From assembly GCA_031258665.1 (NCBI GenBank), contig JAIRML010000103.1, forward strand, positions 1-13,279: a stretch of 13,279 bases of DNA. Direction: 5' to 3'. Each line of letters starts with the position of its first letter. Within the stretch, counting starts at the first letter, position 1. This document shows, piece after piece, positions 6,679 through 13,279 of this stretch. The position numbers and the translations under genes are program-made. A model generated the notes under the pieces. The model searched no databases. It saw nothing but the letters and a program-made list of their open reading frames with translations, and was not told where the DNA came from. This stretch comes from Oscillospiraceae bacterium. Lineage in GTDB: Bacteria; Bacillota; Clostridia; Oscillospirales; UBA929.

Positions 6679-8200
6679 CGCGCGCCGGCTGCGGCTTGTC
6701 GCGTCCGCGCGCCGTTTGGCCGCGGACGAAGCGCTGTTTGCGCCGGGCGCGCGCGTGCTCTGCGCGCTCTCTGGCGGCGCCGACTCGGTGGCGCTGCTGT
6801 TCTTCCTGTGGGAGAGCCGCGGGGTCCTGGGCCTCGCGCGGGTGGCCGCCGCCCACTTCCACCACGGCCTGCGCGGCGCCGACGCCGACGGGGATGAGGC
6901 GTTTGTCCGGTCGCTGTGTGCCGCGCACGGCATTGCGCTCACGGTGGGGCGGGCCGATGTGCGGGCCGCCGCGGCCGCGCGCCGGGCGGGGGTCGAAGAG
7001 ACGGCCCGGGCGCTGCGGTACGCGTTTTTGGCGGAGACGGCCCGGGCCGGCGGGTTTGGGTGGATTGCCACCGGGCACACGGCCGGCGACAATGTGGAGA
7101 CAGTTCTCCTCCACCTCGCCCGCGGCGCCGGTCTCCCGGGGATGACGGGCATCCCCGTCAAACGGAGGCTGACAGAAGAGGAAGAGAGATTTGTGTTGTC
7201 TGAGGACAACACGGATCTCCCGGGGATGACGGGCATCCCCGTCAAACGGAGGCCCCTTTTGTTGGTGCGGCCGTTGCTGGGGGTCACGCGGGCGGAGGTC
7301 GAGGCATTTTTGCGGGCCCGGGCGCTGCCGCACCGGGAGGACCTGTCCAACGGCGACCGGGCGCTGGCCCGCAACCGCGTGCGGCACGAAGCCGTGCCGG
7401 CGCTGCGGACCGTGAATCCGAAGCTGGAGGCGGCCGTGTCGGGGATGACCGCGCTGCTGCGCGCCGACGAGGCGTTTTTGGCGGAACAGGCGGCCCGCGC
7501 GCTCCCGGAGGTCCGGGCGACGCCGGCGGGGCTTGCGGTGGAGGCCGGCGCGCTGTGGGCGCTGCCGCCGGCGCTGCGCACCCGCGCGGTCCGCCTCCTC
7601 TGGGTGCGGGCGTTGGGGCGCGACGCGCCGCTGCCGCTGCACCATGTGGCATCTGTCCTGGCGCTGTGCGCCGGCGTCGGCCCTTCCGCCGCCCACGATC
7701 TGCCGGGTGGCCTGGCCGCGCGCCGGGAGTACGGCGCGCTGGTCATCGGGCCGCGGCCGCCCGCGCCGCGCGCCTTCGCGCACCCCCTGTGCCCGGCGGG
7801 GGAGACACCCGTGCCCGAGGCCGGGCTGCTCTTTGTCTGCCGGGGCTCCCCGCCGTATGCGCCGGCGCCGCCCGGCGCCCTGCGGCTCCGCGCCGAGACG
7901 CTGGCGGGCGCGCCGGTTCTGCGGCCGCGCCGCGAGGGGGACGCGCTCTCCCTGCCCGGCCGCCCCGGCGGCCGGACGCTGAAGAGGCTGATGATCGACC
8001 GCCGGTTCCCCCGGCCGCTGCGCGCGGCGCTCCCGGTGTTGGCCGACGACGGCGGCGCGGTGGCCGCGCCCTTCTTCGGTGTGGACAGGAGGCACGCCGC
8101 CGCGCCGGACGCCCCGGCGCTGCTCATCACCGTGCACCCCTTGCCGGGCAGCGCGCTGGCGGACCGGTGGCGCCTCTGGTGCCCGCCGCCGGACAATTGA
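6668..8200 (+). CDS. tilS: tRNA(Ile)-lysidine synthetase TilS with an in-frame palindromic insertion
   Basis: TilS uses ATP and lysine to change C34 of the CAU-anticodon tRNA-Ile to lysidine, which is required for reading AUA codons. The start is ATG 6668, inside the dnaB end, with GGGAG at 6653-6657. The PP-loop ATP-binding motif SGGADS is at residues 35-40. The HTAGDNVETVLLHLARGAGL region (family form near HTADDNAET) and RPLLGVTRAEVEAFL follow, then the TilS central domain and the C-terminal TilS_C domain (about 415-490, LRPRREGDALSLPGRPGG onward). The length of 510 residues is somewhat more than the usual 430-480. Part of the excess is a 28-residue block after GAGL in which LPGMTGIPVKRR occurs twice (156-167 and 184-195). 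Its position, between the PP-loop core and the RPLL strand, is likely a surface loop, so the enzyme probably still works. Very high GC elsewhere. Confidence 0.93.
   Translation: MGRDARRLRLVASARRLAADEALFAPGARVLCALSGGADSVALLFFLWESRGVLGLARVAAAHFHHGLRGADADGDEAFVRSLCAAHGIALTVGRADVRAAAAARRAGVEETARALRYAFLAETARAGGFGWIATGHTAGDNVETVLLHLARGAGLPGMTGIPVKRRLTEEEERFVLSEDNTDLPGMTGIPVKRRPLLLVRPLLGVTRAEVEAFLRARALPHREDLSNGDRALARNRVRHEAVPALRTVNPKLEAAVSGMTALLRADEAFLAEQAARALPEVRATPAGLAVEAGALWALPPALRTRAVRLLWVRALGRDAPLPLHHVASVLALCAGVGPSAAHDLPGGLAARREYGALVIGPRPPAPRAFAHPLCPAGETPVPEAGLLFVCRGSPPYAPAPPGALRLRAETLAGAPVLRPRREGDALSLPGRPGGRTLKRLMIDRRFPRPLRAALPVLADDGGAVAAPFFGVDRRHAAAPDAPALLITVHPLPGSALADRWRLWCPPPDN
7132..7253. 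repeat. 38-bp direct repeats flanking a hairpin, inside tilS
   Basis: Bases 7132-7169 and 7216-7253 are identical, 84 bp (28 codons) apart. Each copy holds an 8-bp hairpin (CGGGGATG, ACGGG loop, CATCCCCG; 7137-7157 in the first). The 46 bases between them are much richer in A/T than the gene and contain another perfect hairpin, GTGTTGTC (7193-7200), TGAG loop, GACAACAC (7205-7212). The insert is a multiple of three and has no stop, so tilS stays in frame. This resembles small palindromic elements that insert in frame into genes, such as the Rickettsia palindromic elements, though no sequence kinship is claimed. Confidence 0.85.
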
Positions 8201-8315
8201 CAATGGAGGAAAGGCCGCGCGGCGCGAAAACGGGTGCGGCACGGCGCTGTAAATTACGATATTTTATATGAACCGGCGCGAAGACACTGCGCGAACGCGC
8301 AAAAGGAGGCCGCCC

Positions 8316-8852
8316 ATGCATCCGGACGTTGAAAAAATTTTGCTGAGTGAGGAGACACTGGCGGCGCGGGTGCGGGCGCTGGCGGAGGAGATCTCCGTGG
8401 ATCTGGCCGGCCGCCGCCCGCTGTTCATCGGTGTGCTGAAGGGCGCCTTCATCTTTTTGGCCGACCTCGTGCGGCACGTGACATTGCCCTGCGACATCGA
8501 TTTTTTGGCGGTGGCCTCTTACGGGCGGCAGGCCGTCACGGCGGGCGCCGTCCGCATTCTGAAGGACGTGGACAGCGACATCGGGGGCCGCGATGTGGTG
8601 ATTGTGGAGGACATTCTTGACAGCGGCCTCACGTTAAGTTATATTATAAGTCTGATGAATGCCAGAAAGCCGGCCTCCGTCTCCATCTGCACGCTGCTGG
8701 ATAAGCCGGACCGCCGGAAAGTTCCGGTCGAGGCGCGGTACACCGGGTTTTGCGTCCCGGATGAATTTGTGGTGGGGTATGGTCTCGACTACGCGAGCCG
8801 CTTCCGCAACCTCCCCTATGTGGGGGTGCTGAAGCGGGCCGTGTATCTGTGA
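8316..8852 (+). CDS. hpt: Hypoxanthine phosphoribosyltransferase
   Basis: This enzyme salvages hypoxanthine (and usually guanine) with PRPP to make IMP or GMP in the cytoplasm. The start is ATG 8316 because AAAAGGAGG (8301-8309) ends six bases before it. An ATG at 8268 in the same frame has no such site and would add 16 unlikely residues. The 178 residues match family length. The PRPP-binding motif VEDILDSG is at residues 97-104. LFIGVLKGAFIFLADL near the start and the C-terminal FVVGYGLDYASRFRNLPYVGVL are also typical of HPRT. The order tilS-hpt-ftsH is conserved in Bacillota. The 115 bases after tilS contain an A/T-rich patch (about 8249-8269) but no promoter I can defend. Confidence 0.95.
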   Translation: MHPDVEKILLSEETLAARVRALAEEISVDLAGRRPLFIGVLKGAFIFLADLVRHVTLPCDIDFLAVASYGRQAVTAGAVRILKDVDSDIGGRDVVIVEDILDSGLTLSYIISLMNARKPASVSICTLLDKPDRRKVPVEARYTGFCVPDEFVVGYGLDYASRFRNLPYVGVLKRAVYL

Positions 8853-8908
8853 GAGCGGATAGGGCGGGCGCTTCGTCGGCGCCGGCCGCTGAGTGAGGAA
8901 GTGTCCAG

Positions 8909-10753
8909 TTGAAAAAAGAAGGTGTAAAAGATCTCGGCTTTTACGTGGTCGTCATATTGCTGGTGCTGGGCAGCATCTGGCTGATCATGGAGCTGACGCA
9001 GCCCGCGAAGATCAGTTACCGGAGCATCGTCCAGTATTTCCGGCAGGAGAAGGTTCGGGAGTTCACCATCGAGGGCGACACCCTCCACCTGCTGTTGGAG
9101 GACAACGGAAAGGTCAGCGAGGTGGTGTGCGACCTCTACAGCGTCGACTATTTCCGGGAAGATCTGTGGAATCTCATCCAGGAGCAGGATGAGAAGGGCA
9201 TTTTTAAAGATTACGACCTCGATAAGGGCTTTGTGCCGCCCTGGTGGCTGATGATCCTGCCCTATGTGCTCGTCATCGCGGTCTTCTTTGTGCTGTGGTA
9301 TTTTATGTTCAACCGGGGGGCCGGCGGCGACAACAAGGCCATGCGCTTTGGGCGCGCGCGCACGCGGCTCGGCAGCGACGAGAAGAAAAAGATCACGTTT
9401 GCCGATGTGGCCGGCGCCGACGAAGAGAAGGAGGAGCTCAAAGAGATCGTCGAATTTTTGAGCCACCCCAAGCGCTTCATCGACATCGGCGCGCGCATCC
9501 CGAAGGGGGTGCTGCTGGTGGGCCCGCCGGGCACCGGCAAGACACTGATCGCCCGCGCGGTGGCGGGGGAGGCGGGGGTGCCGTTCCTCTCCATCTCCGG
9601 CTCCGACTTTGTGGAGCTCTATGTCGGCGTGGGCGCGTCGCGCGTGCGCGACCTGTTTGAGCAGGCGAAGAAGACATCCCCATCCATCGTGTTCATCGAC
9701 GAGTTCGACGCGGTGGGCCGGCACCGCGGCGCCGGCATGGGCGGCGGGCACGACGAGCGCGAACAGACGCTGAACCAGCTCCTCGTCGAGATGGACGGGT
9801 TTGGCAACAACGAGGGCGTCATTGTGATCGCCGCCACGAACCGCCCGGACATCCTGGACCCGGCGCTGCTGCGCCCCGGGCGCTTCGACCGCCAGGTGTT
9901 TGTCGGGATGCCGGACATCAAGGGCCGCGAGGCCATCTTGAAGGTCCACGCGCGCGGCAAACCGCTGGACCGGGACGTGAGCCTCGGGAATCTGGCCAAG
10001 ACGACGCCCGGGTTTACGGGCGCCGATCTTGAAAACCTGCTGAACGAGGCGGCGCTGCTGGCGGCCCGCCGCGGAAAGAAAGTCGTCGGCAACGGCGAGT
10101 TGCAGGACGCGATGATCAAGGTGATCGCCGGGCCGGAGAAGAAGTCCAAAGTCATCTCAGAAAAGGAGCGCCGGCTCACCGCGTACCACGAGGCCGGGCA
10201 CGCGGTGGTGAGCCGCAACCTAAAGACGCAGGATCCGATCCACCACATCACGATCATCCCCCGGGGGCGGGCGGGCGGCATGACGATCTCGCTGCCCCAG
10301 GAGGACAGATCCTACGCCTCGAAGAGCGAGATGAGCGAGGACATCATCGTCTTCATGGGCGGGCGGGCGGCCGAGCATCTTGTGCTGGACGACATCTCGA
10401 CGGGCGCCTCAAACGACATTGAGCGCGCGACGAAGCTCGCGCGCAGCATGGTGGTCAAGTACGGCATGAGCGACAAGATCGGGCCGATCAGCTTTGCCTC
10501 CGAGCACGAGGAGGTCTTCCTCGGCCGCGACTTCGCGCACACCCGCAACTACTCCGAGCAGGTGGCGGCCCAGATCGACGAGGAGATCAAGTCGTTTATC
10601 GCCGCGGCGTACGAGAAGTGCGAGGAGATCCTGAAGGACAATCTGCCCATGCTTCACAAGATCGCCAACTACCTGCTGGAGCACGAGACCATGGACGGCG
10701 ACACATTCCGCGCCTGCTTCGAAGAGGACGCGCCCGACCCCACCCCGGCCTGA
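8909..10753 (+). CDS. ftsH: ATP-dependent zinc metalloprotease FtsH
   Basis: FtsH is a membrane-anchored AAA+ protease that degrades misassembled membrane proteins and selected regulators. The start is TTG 8909, eight bases after GAGGAA (8895-8900); the product begins LKKEGVKDLGF (fMet in the cell). The 614 residues are typical. The first membrane helix is at about 11-28 and the second at about 110-131, with the small extracytoplasmic domain between. The AAA+ module shows Walker A GPPGTGKT (205-212), Walker B IVFIDEFDAVG (260-270), and the second region of homology ATNRPDILDPALLRPGRFDR (about 309-331). The zinc protease site is HEAGH (427-431), followed by the downstream SNDIERAT acidic region. 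All catalytic motifs are intact. It follows hpt after 56 bases and is the last gene of the plus-strand run. A hairpin repeat begins right at its stop codon. Confidence 0.98.
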   Translation: MKKEGVKDLGFYVVVILLVLGSIWLIMELTQPAKISYRSIVQYFRQEKVREFTIEGDTLHLLLEDNGKVSEVVCDLYSVDYFREDLWNLIQEQDEKGIFKDYDLDKGFVPPWWLMILPYVLVIAVFFVLWYFMFNRGAGGDNKAMRFGRARTRLGSDEKKKITFADVAGADEEKEELKEIVEFLSHPKRFIDIGARIPKGVLLVGPPGTGKTLIARAVAGEAGVPFLSISGSDFVELYVGVGASRVRDLFEQAKKTSPSIVFIDEFDAVGRHRGAGMGGGHDEREQTLNQLLVEMDGFGNNEGVIVIAATNRPDILDPALLRPGRFDRQVFVGMPDIKGREAILKVHARGKPLDRDVSLGNLAKTTPGFTGADLENLLNEAALLAARRGKKVVGNGELQDAMIKVIAGPEKKSKVISEKERRLTAYHEAGHAVVSRNLKTQDPIHHITIIPRGRAGGMTISLPQEDRSYASKSEMSEDIIVFMGGRAAEHLVLDDISTGASNDIERATKLARSMVVKYGMSDKIGPISFASEHEEVFLGRDFAHTRNYSEQVAAQIDEEIKSFIAAAYEKCEEILKDNLPMLHKIANYLLEHETMDGDTFRACFEEDAPDPTPA

Positions 10754-10754
10754 C

Positions 10755-10796
10755 GTGGGCTGCACCCGCACCCCACAACCCGAATTTTTGTTTTTG
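10755..10796 (+). terminator. Dispersed hairpin repeat copy 4, possible ftsH terminator
   Basis: GTGGGCTGC (10755-10763), ACCC loop, GCACCCCAC (10768-10776) forms a stem with one C/C mismatch directly after the ftsH stop. ACAACCCGAATTTTTG then matches the unit at 2538 closely and runs into TTTTTGTTTTTG. The T-rich tract starts about eight bases after the stem, so termination is plausible but not canonical. The sequence is clearly a member of the repeat family at 1479-1532 and 2539-2685. Confidence 0.55.
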
Positions 10797-10805
10797 TTGC
10801 CGCTT

Positions 10806-10829
10806 TGCCGCGTTTTTGGCAGCGCGGCA
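10806..10829. repeat. Hairpin between the convergent genes
   Basis: TGCCGCG (10806-10812) pairs with CGCGGCA (10823-10829) around a 10-base loop containing TTTTTGGCAG. It ends three bases from the stop codon of the minus-strand gene. It probably represents the TGCCGC half of the dispersed repeat, and it may also end transcripts from either side, though no T run follows it. Confidence 0.4.
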
Positions 10830-10832
10830 TCG

Positions 10833-12089
10833 TCATTCCTCGCTTTGTTTGTGATGGGCGGCGTAGATTGTCAACATCAGCTCCGATTCGTCAATCAGCC
10901 GATACTCTGGGCGGCGCCCGGACAGTTTTTCGCTTTCAGTCAAAATAATAGGCACGCCTTCGCCGCGTCTGTCCATAAGAAACCCGCGAGGGCCATCGTA
11001 TCCTTCGAGCGACAGGGAAGACCGCGCCAACAGACTGCAAAGCAAATCGTTCCTCGCCGACTGACGCAGCGGGAGGCTCTCGATGGTCATCGTGTTCGGA
11101 ATCGACCCGGGCGAAAAGAGTTCCAGCCGGTTTTCAAACAGATGAAGCCGAATTTTTGAGCCATGAATAGAATAGTCACGGTGCGCCACAGCATTCGTCA
11201 GCGCCTCAAAGACCGCGGACATGGAATATTGCGGTATATCCTGTCTCGCGGGCCGCTTGATTGCCCCAATGCGCATATTTTTTCTGACGAAGTGATAGGC
11301 CTCTGCGATTTGATGATCGAGTGGTCCGGTGATGTCCCGGGCATCTAATTGATAGTCGGCGTTTCGTTCCGTGCCCCGGTAGGCGACGGCCTGAATAAAT
11401 GCGCTGGGCAGATAGTCCTGCGGGCATTCACATGCCGTCAGCACGCCGCTGACGCTGGGGTATATATTGCCATCCGCGCCTTTCGTGAGCAATTTGAGTT
11501 TCAACAAAAAGTCGCGGTCATCCGCGGGCGAAAGAGGCGTTACGAATTGGCCCCACAAGGATTTCTTTAAACAATTTTCCGGCGCGCTTGTCACCGCTTG
11601 TTCATCGAAATAAATCATGCGTGACTGGCTGCGCTGCTGAAACAGCCGCGCCAGTCTGTCGGGCGTCAACTGCCGTTTCGCCGCGCCAATACGCTCGAAG
11701 TACCCACCGGGGCTTTGATGTATAAAGAGGCTTTTGGGGACATCCACCCGGATGATATTTCGCGCGCATCCATCGTCGGTGATAACCGCCAATTTGCGTA
11801 TCAGGCAAAACAACTGCGGCGTGATCAGCCCATCACAGATATGACGCAGCCAATTCTCAACAAAATCCAATTTCTCGTCGGGAATGCCTGTTATTGAGCG
11901 AGTTTTATCATCGACCCCCAACACAAACACGCCGTCGGAGGCATTCGCCATCGCGGCCAGCGCATCCGCCATGCTTTTGTCATTTGGCGCGACAACCCTG
12001 TCGCCTCTGTAGCGCAAGTCTTTCAATTCAAGAGATGAGTCCTCGCCCAACTGTATCTGTCTTAACAGTTCATCCGTGGTATCAAACAT
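10833..12089 (-). CDS. AlbA_2 / HATPase_c_4-type ATP-binding protein
   Basis: This belongs to the family often annotated as ATP-binding protein or putative transcriptional regulator with an AlbA_2 (Schlafen-like) domain. The start is ATG at 12089-12087, with GGGGAGAG seven bases upstream. The frame is open further upstream but without family sequence. The 418 residues show an N-terminal AlbA_2 domain (about 12-130) with the acidic LELKD (19-23) and MANASDGVFVLGVDD (47-61). A linker with YFERIGAAKRQLTPDRLARLF follows. The C-terminal HATPase_c_4 region has FEALTNAVAHRDYS (294-307), LELFSPGSIPN (322-332) and RGEGVP (375-380). Such proteins are accessory genes, sometimes found in defence islands; their biochemical role is mostly unknown, and none is claimed here. 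It is convergent with ftsH and divergent from the protease gene. Its codon use is clearly richer in A/T than the core genes, consistent with transfer. Confidence 0.85.
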   Translation of the reverse strand: MFDTTDELLRQIQLGEDSSLELKDLRYRGDRVVAPNDKSMADALAAMANASDGVFVLGVDDKTRSITGIPDEKLDFVENWLRHICDGLITPQLFCLIRKLAVITDDGCARNIIRVDVPKSLFIHQSPGGYFERIGAAKRQLTPDRLARLFQQRSQSRMIYFDEQAVTSAPENCLKKSLWGQFVTPLSPADDRDFLLKLKLLTKGADGNIYPSVSGVLTACECPQDYLPSAFIQAVAYRGTERNADYQLDARDITGPLDHQIAEAYHFVRKNMRIGAIKRPARQDIPQYSMSAVFEALTNAVAHRDYSIHGSKIRLHLFENRLELFSPGSIPNTMTIESLPLRQSARNDLLCSLLARSSLSLEGYDGPRGFLMDRRGEGVPIILTESEKLSGRRPEYRLIDESELMLTIYAAHHKQSEE

Positions 12090-12090
12090 A

Positions 12091-12153
12091 TCATCGCTCT
12101 CCCCACATAATTCTTTGATAGCGTTTCTCAAACGCCTCGCGCCCGCCTTCCAT
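12091..12153 (-). CDS. Possible 20-residue leader ORF before the AlbA_2 gene
   Basis: ATG at 12153-12151 opens a frame, MEGGREAFEKRYQRIMWGER, ending in TGA one base before the AlbA_2 gene's ATG (TGATATG). Such an arrangement allows translational coupling. Its own ribosome-binding site is weak (GGGGGAA is about 15 bases upstream), so it may equally be the degraded tail of a lost gene or chance. Confidence 0.25.
   Translation of the reverse strand: MEGGREAFEKRYQRIMWGER
12121..12135. promoter_or_regulatory. Small perfect dyad in the AlbA_2 gene leader
   Basis: GCGTTT, CTC, AAACGC is a perfect 6-bp dyad with a 3-base spacer, between the predicted minus-strand promoter and the ribosome-binding site. 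It could be an operator or a small leader hairpin. Confidence 0.35.
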
Positions 12154-12179
12154 AATGGGGCAAATAGATTCCCCCAATC

Positions 12180-12208
12180 AGCATACCACACCCGATGGCA
12201 AAAAACAA
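12180..12208 (-). promoter_or_regulatory. Candidate promoter of the AlbA_2 gene
   Basis: On the minus strand TTGTTT (12208-12203) is followed after 17 bases by TATGCT (12185-12180), with TGG before the -10. Each hexamer matches consensus partly (3/6 and 4/6), helped by the extended -10 and an A/T-rich upstream region. Transcription would start near 12173 and give a leader of about 85 bases. Confidence 0.45.
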
Positions 12209-12220
12209 CTATATCAACAG

Positions 12221-12252
12221 GCCCCGCGCCCCGGCCATCCGGGGGGCGGGGC
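12221..12252 (+). promoter_or_regulatory. GC hairpin just upstream of the protease ribosome-binding site
   Basis: Arms 12221-12234 and 12239-12252 pair over 14 bp with one G/G mismatch around a CCAT loop. The stem ends about four bases before GGGAGG (12257 onward), so if transcribed it would sit right next to the start region of the protease gene and could limit ribosome access or stabilise the mRNA. I see no good plus-strand promoter in 12090-12220. Confidence 0.5.
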
Positions 12253-12265
12253 GTCGGGAGGCAGC

Positions 12266-13279
12266 ATGAGACAGACACGAACCCTGACGGCCGCGCTTCT
12301 CGCGCTGGCGCTGACACTTTGTCTCGTCCTTTGGCCGGCCGCGGCGGCGCCCGCGGTCGACGAGACGCCCCCGGCCGCGGGGGCAGGGCCGGCCCCCGCC
12401 CTTTTGGAGGCGGACGGCACCGACCCCGACGGGCGGTATATTCTCCTGCTCCGGGCGGGCGCGGTTTGGCCGGAGGACTTGTTTGACGGGCCGGACGGCG
12501 CGCCGGCGCCGATCCCGTATACGGACGACCTGTATGTGGCGGACACCTGGGCGCAGGTGCTGACATTGGTGCGCGCGGGTCTCGTCGAGTTCTTTGCGAA
12601 GGACGAACCTCTCCAGCTGCTGGAGGGGGCCGGCGCCGGCGCGGGGCAGTACCGGCAGGCGGTCGGCGTGGACGCGCTGTGGGACGCGGGCTACGACGGA
12701 ACGGGCGTCACGGTGGCGGTGGTGGACTCGGGCGTGTACACCGGCCATGAAGATCTGGACGGCCGCCGGTTTGACGGCGCTAACTTCATCGGGTACCGGG
12801 AGGGCGCGCCGCCCGCCCGGGACTACGACGCCGACAAGACGGGCCACGGCACCTTTGTGAGCGGCGTCATCTCGGCGGTTCGCGACAATGGCGTCGGCAC
12901 AGACGGGCTCGCCGGCGGGGCGAACCTGCTCATCGCGCGGTGTTTCTCGAAGGAAGACGTGCAGACGAGCGAAGTCCTGGCGGCGCTCGGCTATGCGGTG
13001 GCGCAGGGCGCGGACGTGATCAACATGAGTTTCGGCGGGTACAGTTCGGACACGGCGGCCCTCCTGCGCGCGCCGCTGGAGGAGGCGCGGCGCCAAGGGA
13101 TCATTTTGATCGCGGCCGTCGGCAACGACGGCGCCGGCGGCCGGGTACAATACCCGGCCGGCCTTGAGGGCGTGATCGGTGTCGGTATGGTGGACGCGCA
13201 GGGCCGTGTGGCGGCGCAGTCCACGCGCAATTCCACGGTGGACGTCACGGCCCCCGGCCTCGAGATGTCCGGCCTCGGG
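12266..13279 (+). CDS. Secreted subtilisin-family (S8) serine protease, 3' partial
   Basis: This is the first 338 codons of a secreted protease; the gene runs off the right edge without a stop. ATG 12266 has a ribosome-binding site (GGGAGG) four to five bases upstream. The N-terminus is a signal peptide (RQTR, then a hydrophobic core, then PAAAAPA with cleavage near residue 28). A pro-region of about 100 residues follows (RYILLLRAGAVWPEDLF, LVEFFAKDEPLQLLEG), resembling S8 propeptides that guide folding. The catalytic domain starts near GVDALWDAGYDGTGVTVAVV. The catalytic Asp is in VVDSGV (residue 154), the His in GHGTFVSGVI (194), and the oxyanion Asn in AVGNDG (287). The catalytic Ser (a GTS motif) would lie beyond the edge, so activity cannot be confirmed here. 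Substrate-binding INMSFGG is present. Codon use is GC-rich like the core genes. Anchoring or cell-wall domains may follow outside the window. Confidence 0.93.
   Translation, partial: MRQTRTLTAALLALALTLCLVLWPAAAAPAVDETPPAAGAGPAPALLEADGTDPDGRYILLLRAGAVWPEDLFDGPDGAPAPIPYTDDLYVADTWAQVLTLVRAGLVEFFAKDEPLQLLEGAGAGAGQYRQAVGVDALWDAGYDGTGVTVAVVDSGVYTGHEDLDGRRFDGANFIGYREGAPPARDYDADKTGHGTFVSGVISAVRDNGVGTDGLAGGANLLIARCFSKEDVQTSEVLAALGYAVAQGADVINMSFGGYSSDTAALLRAPLEEARRQGIILIAAVGNDGAGGRVQYPAGLEGVIGVGMVDAQGRVAAQSTRNSTVDVTAPGLEMSGLG

Noticed and set aside
8197..8202. TTGACA at the tilS stop as a promoter for hpt
   Set aside because: No -10 hexamer lies 16-18 bases downstream; that stretch is GC-rich.
6509..8242. 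Long minus-strand frames opposite tilS
   Set aside because: Same GC shadow effect; arginine-, alanine- and proline-rich low-complexity translation, no motif.

Overview
The window looks like a chromosomal segment of a GC-rich member of the Bacillota, most likely class Clostridia. This is inferred from protein style and from the gene order gdpP-rplI-dnaB followed by tilS-hpt-ftsH, two clusters typical of that group, and not from a database match. The conserved genes are very GC-rich with G/C at third codon positions. The flanking genes (a membrane glycosyltransferase at the left edge and an AlbA-type ATP-binding protein at 10833-12089) are visibly richer in A/T, which suggests accessory or acquired DNA on both sides of the core.

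Left part (1-2743). A GT-C type membrane glycosyltransferase runs in from the left edge and ends at 1311. A textbook sigma-A promoter (TTGACA, 17 bases, extended TATAAT) overlaps its stop codon and is followed about 75 bases later by a 24-bp hairpin, so a short structured RNA or an attenuated leader is possible. Next comes the first half of a MATE efflux transporter, which stops after about 245 residues and appears to be a remnant. The 400 bases before gdpP contain a perfect 34-bp palindrome, a likely gdpP promoter, and a 147-bp element made of two 73-bp hairpin-rich units. This element is bounded by 14-bp direct repeats, as an insertion would be.

Core (2744-10753, all plus strand). gdpP (c-di-AMP phosphodiesterase), rplI (ribosomal protein L9), dnaB (replicative helicase), tilS (tRNA-Ile lysidine synthetase), hpt (hypoxanthine phosphoribosyltransferase) and ftsH (membrane AAA+ protease) are closely spaced; dnaB and tilS overlap. 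TilS carries an extra in-frame 84-bp block: two perfect 38-bp repeats around an A/T-richer hairpin.

Right part (10754-13279). A degenerate copy of the same hairpin repeat follows the ftsH stop. A minus-strand AlbA_2/HATPase_c_4-type protein converges on ftsH. A secreted subtilisin-family protease diverges from it and runs off the right edge.

The most unusual content is a dispersed hairpin repeat family, built on AACGTGGGCTGC and TGCCGC/GCGGCA stems, present at three or four intergenic places, together with the palindromic insertion inside tilS. I found no CRISPR array, rRNA, tRNA or intact transposase.
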